From Ashinkailepas kermadecensis (lineage: Eukaryota; Arthropoda; Thecostraca; Neolepadidae), in NCBI GenBank assembly GCA_034440615.1, contig JAOTOM010004034.1, forward strand, positions 137,501 through 201,500: DNA of 64,000 nucleotides, written 5' to 3'. Below the pieces are notes generated by a model that saw nothing but the letters and a program-made list of their open reading frames with translations, ran no database searches and was not told the origin of the DNA. Positions 45,701 through 55,374 of this stretch are shown piece by piece. Within the stretch, counting starts at the first letter, position 1. Every line of letters begins with the position of its first letter. Position numbers and translations under genes: made by a program.

Positions 45701-48700
45701 ATGTAGTCATTCCAGGCATGCACTCGTTTATTTTACCATCGGCTGTTGTGATGACTAGATGCACCCCAGCAGCCAACTCATCCTTTCCTTGCAGTGTTGA
45801 TCGGTGTAAAGTCTCCCAGATCATAAAGTTATTGCCCCTGAGTGGGTTCGATACTCACGTCCCTTGCACCACATAGTTTTGTTCTGGAAAAGGGTTGTTA
45901 TATTTCGGGAAATACTGTTTTTGTGCCTTATGACTTAATTTTTCCCAAATATTTCACCCTCGCCAGCGCGATGTGATCCTGGTATATAATGCAATCACTC
46001 ATGCATGCAAATATAAGCAAAACGCAGTGGGACTTTGGATAAGAAAATGGCCACTAAGCAGTTTCAATGTATTATCGCTACTTGTCTACTTTAGCCTTCA
46101 ACTCACAGCCCACTTCTTGAATAATTAGCAGGTGTAAGCAGTGTTGGATTTTCACTTCTGGGTCTTGGACTGAGAGTGTATAATTATTGGGTTCGGTAAA
46201 ATATCGGAGTGTATGACATCGAGAAGCCATATAATAGGGTATAAATTTCCATAAACAAGAGTGCATAAATTTGCCGATATTGAATAAATAACATGAAGTC
46301 ATATACCACGGCTCATTTTTCCATGCATTGAAATAGTACACGGTTTTCCCCAAATCGTAGTGACAGGTGAAAGGGAGTGCACAATTCCAACCTACTATCC
46401 ATATGCAAGAAGGCACTCACTCACGAACACCACTCAAACGCTCCTGTAGTGTATATGTAGTGTCCGCCTGGAGGACTGGCTGATTAAGCCACAAATGTCT
46501 TAATTTGGAATCCCAGCACCACTCGGCTCCACCGTCAGGTCATCTGCACCTTTCCAAGATCTGGTAAAGCTCGTCCACAGCCAAGGCAGGAAGTTCTTTG
46601 CTATGGTGTATTATTTTATTTTTCCTGCGATGTCATGGACAAAAAATTTGTTTTGGATGATTCTGGTATTCTGGTTAGGTCCAATTATACTATGAATCAT
46701 AATATATTTTATATATTATGCTAGGTTCTTAGTCTAGGTTAGGTCATTCTGTAAAAGAAAAAATTATTTATCTATTCATATGTAATTATATATGCAAAAT
46801 AAAGTATATATTACAATCTAGGTAAAATGTGTTTCAATTTCAATTTCAATTATCCTTCAATTTGTAAAAAGAAATGCATGGAATCTTAATGTAAAAATAA
46901 GATGCAAACACTCATTTTTCTGCAAATGATTACTTTTCAGTTGGCAAACAAATACATGATCATTATCTTCATGCTGCACATATAGCACATTGTGTATTAT
47001 TATCTGTACCCGGTGTGTCAGACGTGATAAAGAAGTTGAACACTTCATACACTCAATTTAATACCGACATCGAAGACCTTATGTTTCTGCCTTAATTCAA
47101 CATTGATTTCCGAGAATGAATACTTGCAATCCGCAGCCAATGCAGGAAGTTCCTTGCAATGATGTATTATTTTATTTTTCATATGCTTGTCATGGCCCAA
47201 CAATTTGCTTTGGACAATTCTAGTTTCCCAGTTAGGTTTGGTTATATATTACCATATAATATACTTTATATATTACACTGTTATCTTAGTCTAGGTTAGG
47301 TTATTTTCATATTATGTATATATTCATATGTAATTTTTGAAGTCTTCACCATAAGTAGGCTGTGTACTGCTTTCACGTCCTGTCTATTATTCGGGTTTTA
47401 TGGCACATCAACTGCATTGGTTATACAGCACCCATAACTTGCATGTCCTCATTTCCGGTCACATTGTATATATCTGCATAGGTAAGTTTAGTAATAATAT
47501 CTACTAAACTTCCAAGGATGTGGTGATTCTCCAGTATATGCAGTGTAAGAATGGCAGAGAACGTAGCATGATATAAAATATTTTATGTCATATTATAATC
47601 TAACCTAACAGGACAACCAGAATCATCCAAAATAATTTTTTGGCCATCAGCAAATTTTACAAAAAATACAGCATCGCAAGGACCTTCCGGTCTTGGCCGA
47701 GGACGCATGTGGTTCTCGGAAATAAATGTCAAATTAAGGCAGAAACATGAGGTGAAGTTAAGTTCTGTAAGTTAGATGGCAGATTATTAAATTGATTACA
47801 TGAAGTGTTGAATTCTTCTTTATCAAGTCTAACACAAATAATATATGCATAAAATAATTAATATAATATATGCAAAATAAAATAATACAGCATCACAAGG
47901 AACTTCCAGCCTTGGCTGCGGACACATCAGGTTGCAAGTATTCATTCTTGGAAATGAATGTCCAATTAAAGCAGAAACATTAGGATTTTGATGTCGGAGT
48001 ATTAAATTGAGTGCATGAAGTGTTTATTTTTTAAACATGTCTGACACACCAGGTATGGATAGTTATACATGTGCTATATTGCAGTGAAGATTATGATCAG
48101 GTATTTGTTTGCCAACTCAAACGTAATCATTTGCAGAGAAAATTAGTTGTCTAATCATCATTTTTGTTAAAACCCTGTATTAGTTAGGTAGTTATTTGGG
48201 TTTTAGGGCACATCAACTGCATTGGTTATACAGCGCCCATAAAAACCCTGTATTAAAATGTATTCAAAAAGTTAGTCCAATTTTACCCAGGTCAACATTT
48301 ACTGGCAGGGGAAATGGGATATCCAAACACTTCGATTTCTTGTTTTTTTTGCTGGTTATTGAAGTCCTGAAATTGTTCGTCGGGGCCATCATTTTTTCAT
48401 ATTCGCCTCCAATTCTACACAGCTTCTGCTGTGCTACAGTGGCTTACAAAATTATTACGCTCTCTTTGCATGACGATCAAGCAAGGCTTACAATAAAATA
48501 AAATAAAATTGGGTCTTAAACGTCTATGCCATTGGAGTATCAAGTTATCAACCCATGTGACAAGGCATGTGGTAATAGAAACCACCACTAACCTGTCCAG
48601 GTCATTTGCATTGCGTTCACCATGTCACGATTGACAACAAAGAGAACAGAGCTACACTACCATCTCTTCGCAACTCCAGACTAACGAGAATAACTGGAAT

Positions 48701-51700
48701 TTACAACGCTAACAGGGAACACAATACGGCCACTACCCGAACTGTCACATCAGTAGCAACCGCTTTTCTTTCAATTCGCAACCAGACAAAAAAAATAGCG
48801 AGATCAATCCGACACGACCTCACCTCACGAGCACGAGACACAGAAGATACCGCACACGGCGGAAATAACACGATGAGGGGCAGAGAGGGCAGCGGAAATT
48901 ATGGCCCAATTAGCAAACCACACTATGACGTACACAAAATATAATGGGGAATTATGACCTACAAAAAGGCTCAAAATTGAAATGTGATAAAACCAATCCC
49001 GGAAAAAATTAGAGAAATAATATTTATTCTGAATTCACATTGAGAAAAAAGTATATGTAGGCTAATCGGAGTAAGTTCACAAAGTCAATTTTTGGGAGGG
49101 CGGTCTTGGAGATTCTCCGTGTCCGAGTGGCATAAACAGTACTTGTGTGACAAATACGTGGTGTTCCGAACCAACGCATGCCGTGAAAACAAAAGACACT
49201 GAAATTTCTGGTTGTTTGGGTGCCTATTTTGTCACAAAGTCCTAGCAGGTTTGGAGAACGTTTTGGACAGTTGTGGCCAATTTTCATACGTACATTGAAG
49301 TTGATATCTTTTGTGTATATGGGATAAGATTGCTTCAAACTTCAGAAATAAACCTTTTCTCCTTCGTCAGTTAATGTAGCACATCCCAATCTTTCAGAAA
49401 TCATTAAAAATTAGAGTGTTTATTGTCTTTTTTCGCAGCGGTTTAAGTAGCTCCCGAAAGAGTGGCAGCTGCAGAGCCCTGATTCTCCCCCGTCCAAGAG
49501 CTTGTAAATTTATCAGACGACTCGGGCAGTGGTAGTTTCCCTTTAGTAGCCGTGAGACGCATGGAGCCGTCCTTCATTTGAGAAGGGATTACTTCGTGTT
49601 TTGAGTTTGGAAGCCCAGAGATGGGAATCTTGTGGTGAATGTAATTTGTGCGGTGCTTTCGTGTTGTGATTAGGTATTTGGATAATTAATGGGCCGGGAG
49701 GAAGGAAGTGAGGGTACTAACTGCTGTGGTGTGGTGTCGGCAGACGTAAGCAATTAGGCTCGATTGAGTTGTTGAAATTGAATGCCTCTCATTGCCGTTG
49801 GGTTGCAAGGATCAATCATGATCAAAGCATGATGCCTTCGCTATGATAATGCCGTGCAATACATATATCGGGTGTACGGATATATTGCAGGGGTCTAGGT
49901 AGGTACCTACCTGCCTAGGTAGGTACTACTTGTACCTTTTATTTTATATTCTTGTTGATTTTATTTCATCATTTTGATTTTTGATTCATGGATTGTTTTT
50001 ATTTTTATTTGATCCTGCGAATTTGTGGAATATGATGTATTTTAATGTGATTAAGGCGATGCGACCACTCAGTTTCTCTGAAAATGATCACTTTTCAGTC
50101 TATATCCCACACTGAGTAGGTACCATGTTGTTTTGCCCTCCCACTTTTTTTTTAAAGTATGCAGTGGTCAAGCACAACTTGCACCTGCCAAGGTATTAAG
50201 AAATGTATTCCCTTCATGCCTCTAATCACATTTGTGTATGGACTACTCTAGTTTGCTTTCTGGTTCTGGCCTTTTATTCTTCTGAGCACTTTTCTTCTGG
50301 TCAGGGCATTTTTCATGAATGGAAAATGTACAAATTAAGGCATAGATGTTTATTCATTCACTTATACCTATAGCGGGTGTACGGATATATTGCAGGGGTC
50401 TAGGTAGGTACCTGCCTAGGCAAGTACTACTTGTACCTTTTATTTTCTATTCTTGTTTATTTTATTTCATCATTTTGATTTTTGATTCATGGATTGTTTT
50501 TATTTTTATTTGATCCTGTGAATTTGTGGAATATGATGTATTTTAATGTGACTAAGGCGATGCGACCACTCAGTTTCTCTGAAAATGATCACTTTTCAGT
50601 CTATATCCTACACTGAGTAGGTGCCATGTTGTTTTGCCCTCCCACTTTTTTTTTAAAGTATGCAGTGGTCAAGCACAACTTGCACCTGCCAAGGTATTAA
50701 GAAATGTATTCCCTTCATGCCTCTAATCACATTTGTGTATGGACTACTGTAGTTTGCTTTCTGGTTCTGGCCTTTTATTCTTCGGAGCACTTTTCTTCTG
50801 GTCAGGGCATTTTTCATGAATGGAAAATGTACAAATTAAGGCATAGATGTTTATTCATTCACTTGTACCAGACATGACAATGACATTGTACACACATAAC
50901 TTGCACCATTTTATTAAACATATTCAATGTTGTTCAGGCTGCATGGAAATCACAACTTTGGCTTTCATTCTGTATGCTGGTAGGATGGCATTCTTCAAAT
51001 CTCATGGGCATCTTATCTTCTGTTCTGCTCCTTGCATTCTCTCTGAATGTTTCTGCAGCTCCGATGATCACCTGAAATAACAAATGTACATTATTCCAAA
51101 TGATGTGGCCAAGTTGTGTCAAGGGCCCAAATGGTTATGCAAGATGATTACTAGAACTACAGTGGATCTCATTCTCACTGATAGCCATAGGTCACCATAT
51201 AGCCCATGGTGCATGCTGCTCACATGAATATGCTGAACATATATGAACAGAGAACATGTTACTCAGACAATGTTCACAATTATCACCATTAATTGGTGGC
51301 AGAACTAGCTGGGATTGCTTGTTATGCATTAGTTGTTCATCTGATATTTGGCAATGTAAGGAGTGGATTTTTTTTGGGAGTGTATAATTCTTTGGACAGG
51401 CAAGTGTCCAAAAAATGACCATTTTTCCAACGCTGGGTGTAAGAGGCCTGCGGCTGTTATTGGAATTATGATCATCGCGTTTCTTCTATGTTCTGCAGTC
51501 GTGTTTAACGTTTTCATTCATTCCCATTATTGTCATGCAATGTGTGTGTGTGTGGTGGTGCCGACTGTGGTGTCGTCCTGTGTTTCAGGACCAGCGGGGA
51601 AACGCTGTGAGTCTGGGCCTCAACTACCGCGGCATCTCGGTCATACAGGACTACCGCCGCACCCATCTGTTCCGCTGGCAAGACGTGCAGAAACTCAACT

Positions 51701-54700
51701 TTGAGAATAAGATGTTCATTGTCCACTTGATGTTCACCGAGGACTCCCGTGCAAAGGTTGGTGGTGCACATCCGGCTGTGACCGTGGTCTGTGGTTATGT
51801 CGAGGTCGGCGGACGCACGTGTGCCCGCCATTGTGTTGTATCGGGCCTCTGGTAGCGGCTGTATTGGTATGCTCTGTGTATGTCGATTTTTTTTGTGACA
51901 CCCATGGGTGGGACTTGTCGTTTTTTATGAGGACTTCGAACCCTCGGAGGAAACTCGCAACAAAATCTCTATCTTCACCTATACTAGCGGGCGGCAAGCC
52001 TATAAACACACTCAAGAGCAAAAGGTGTTGCAATTGCACTGCATTGCTGCCGAACATTCGAGTTTTTCCCAGTAGAAAATATTGGGCGCAATATGATCAA
52101 TGAACTTTTCGACGCGCTCTTAGCACGCGCACTGGAGGGGGGGGGCGAAATCCGCCCACCCCTCCGGTTTTTCGTAAATAACTGCAGATTTTACCGGTCG
52201 ATATACGCAATTTTCTGCGTACATGCTTAGAAATAACGGGCGCGTCGTTTAAAGCAAGAAAAATGGAAATCGGCCGAAAATTTATCAAGTCAGGGGCCGC
52301 TAAAGTCATGAGAATTTATAGCGCCAGATCACAAAAATCGGCGCTGATGCGCTTCCCGTATATTCGCAAAAGGGAAGTGTTCTTGGCAACACTAGCGACT
52401 TGTTTGATGTATATTGATATGCTATATAGTTCCAAGATCATGTTAGGTCACCGAGGTCAAGTCAGGTCAAGTTCATGACAGGTTAATGGAACCAAACTTG
52501 ATCAACTGGAATGTTGTCATAAATGCACTACTGTTTGTCATTTGTACTGTTTGTCATTGCGTTTCCATACTTTATTCATGTACTTCACTCCTTTCTTCAC
52601 GAAGCCGATTGCTCCGAGCTGCCCGACGGAGCAGTCGGGCGGGCGGCCCGGTTTCGGTAACTGGAACAGGTAACTGACCTGATAAAGTGGTGCTATATAG
52701 GTGACCTGAGGTCAAATGTTTGGTCCGGCATCTGCATTGCATCATTAGTAATGTCCACAACATCATTGATGCCAATTTTGGAGCATTTAAATACAATCAC
52801 AGCGATCCATAACGATGACAAGCCAAGGCACGCAATATCAGACAATTTTGCAAATTTGACCTCATTTGACCTTGAATATATTGACCTAAGGTCATGAAAT
52901 TTGCACACAATAAAGTTCACTACCATACCCATCCACCCTGCGAATTTCGTTCCTCTAGCTTCACTAGGAGCCGAGATCTTAGGGGGGGGGGGCGGAATCC
53001 GCCCCCCTCCAGTGCGCGTAATTTTCAGAGGTCCTCCAGGGCGCGTGTTAAACCACAATAACTAACCAGTAGAAGATACAACACCGGGGAATGCGCTCAC
53101 CTCACTGAGTTCACCGCGCATGAAGTGACAAGTTGTTGGTATGCTTGTCATTCATATTAAGCCACGAAACGGCATTTGTTTCAAGGTCAGGCTTGGTAAA
53201 CTATGGAGGCGACAAGTGACTGAGCACCAGACATTGGCCTCTTTGTCGTTGTTTGGGAGGGCAATACAAAGGCACATGGTTCATGTGGATGCGAAAATTC
53301 GCGGATGTTGCTACGCCATGCACTTGCCTGTATGCTTATATCTAGCCCATAACGAATATGAGGTGTCACAGTTACCCCCCCTCTCGCAATACGAGGGATA
53401 GGAAGTTTTACCGCAGTGTCAGGGTTAAAGGTGCCGCTCCGAAACGGCCTCAATTGTTCTCTTACTTCCGTATGCGTTCTCTAAGACTTCCAACGCTCCC
53501 TGGCGTGTGACGGAGCATCGGTACGGCGTTTGACGGAGCACCAGTTTGGTATGTGACATCACCAGTGTCACAGTATGGTATGTGCCGGAACTCCAGTTTG
53601 ATGTGTGACAGCTCAAGTATGACCTGTGACGGAGCACAAGTGTGGTGTGTGACTGAGCACTGGTGTGGCGTGCGGCGACGCACCAGTATGGTGTGACGGA
53701 TCACATGTGTGGTGTGTGACTGAGCACTGGTGTGGCGTGCGGCGACGCACCAGTATGGTGTGACGGGGCACCAGTATGGTGTGACGGGGCACCAGTATGG
53801 TGTGACGGGGCACCAGTATGGTGTGACGGGGCACCAGTGTGGTGTGACTGGGCACCAGTATGGTGTGACGGGGCACCAGTGTGGTGTGACGGGGCACCAG
53901 TGTGGTGTGACGGGGCACCAGTATGGTGTGACGGGGCACCAGTATGGTGTGACGGGGCACCAGTGTGGTGTGACGATGCACCAGTATGGTGTGACGGGGC
54001 ACCAGTATGGTGTGACGGGGCACCAGTATGGTGTGACGGGGCACCAGTGTGGTGTGACGGGGTACCAGTATGGTGTGACGGGGCACCAGTGTGGTGTGAC
54101 GGGGCACCAGTATGGTGTGACGGGGCACCAGTATGGTGTGACGGGGCACCAGTGTGGTGTGACGGGGCACCGGCATGGTGTGACGGGGCACCAGTATGGT
54201 GTGACGGGGCACCAGTGTGGTGTGACGGGGCACCAGTGTGGTGTGACGATGCACCAGTATGGTGTGACGGGGCACCAGTATGGTGTGACGGGGCACCAGT
54301 GTGGTGTGACGGGGCACCAGTATGGTGTGACGGGGCACCAGTTTGGTATGTGACAGCGCATCAGTGTGGTGTGTGAAGGAGCATCGATATGATGGAGCAC
54401 CAGTGTGGTGTGTGCCAGCGCACCAGTGTGAGGAAGCACCAACGTGATGTATTGCGAAGCACGGGTGTGGCGTGTGGCGTGTAGCAGAGCACTAGTGGCG
54501 TGTGGCGGGCCACCAGTGGCGGAACACAAATGAGATCTGTGACTAAGCACCACTGTAGCGTGTGGCACAGCGCCGACCTAGTGCTGCGATTATCTACAGA
54601 CCAGGCGGACTATGGGCTTCAAGAGTGATTCGGTGCTCAAATGTCGCTACTTCTGGCGACATGCGACAGAACACCGCCTCTTCTTCACGTGAGTAACAGA

Positions 54701-55323
54701 GTGATTCGGTGCTCAAATGTCGCTACTTCTGGCGACATGCGACAGAACACCGCCTCTTCTTCACGTGAGTAACAGCCACATTCCTCGCTTCACAATTCCC
54801 ACTGGTAACCGCTCGCTATCGTTTGTCGGAAGGGTATGCCGGACACCCAGTCAACTAACCCGGGAGTATATTTTACGGGAGAATCTCGCTCTTTCTGCGG
54901 TCCTGTTTTGCTGTGCGAGTATGAAGTGGCCAAGTCGGCTTAAGCCAGCGAGACATCGCAGCTCTCCATTCGCTCCCCGCGAAGCACGAGCCACGGGTCT
55001 GCCAGCACCTGGTGACCGTCATATGCATTGCATTGCTCCTTGGAACGAACTGCGAAACCGAGCTCATGCAGTTATCTCTGTATGTCGAACGTTTTGCAAC
55101 ACGGAACGAATTCTACAAGTTGGTGAGAAATGACACTCGCTATTAAATACTTGGGGTTTAAGTGTAATCATAATCTGTTGGTCTGATCGAAAAGAAGCAT
55201 CCGAACAGTCGGCCCAATGAAGCATTAAACACATCATGTAGTTTTGATGTGACCTCGTGAAAGGTTACCTTCTAATCGACGTCGTCTGCACACACAGCCT
55301 AGTTTTTTTTTAACATGTACATT

Positions 55324-55374
<51 letters not shown>

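Noticed and set aside
53630..54450. CRISPR-like regular spacing
   Set aside because: Units are contiguous tandem repeats without unique spacers, in eukaryotic DNA.
53462..54568. Long frames on both strands (up to 368 codons) with 7-residue repeats
   Set aside because: They are produced by the 21-bp minisatellite, whose length is a multiple of three. All frames are open, and none has splice or domain evidence.
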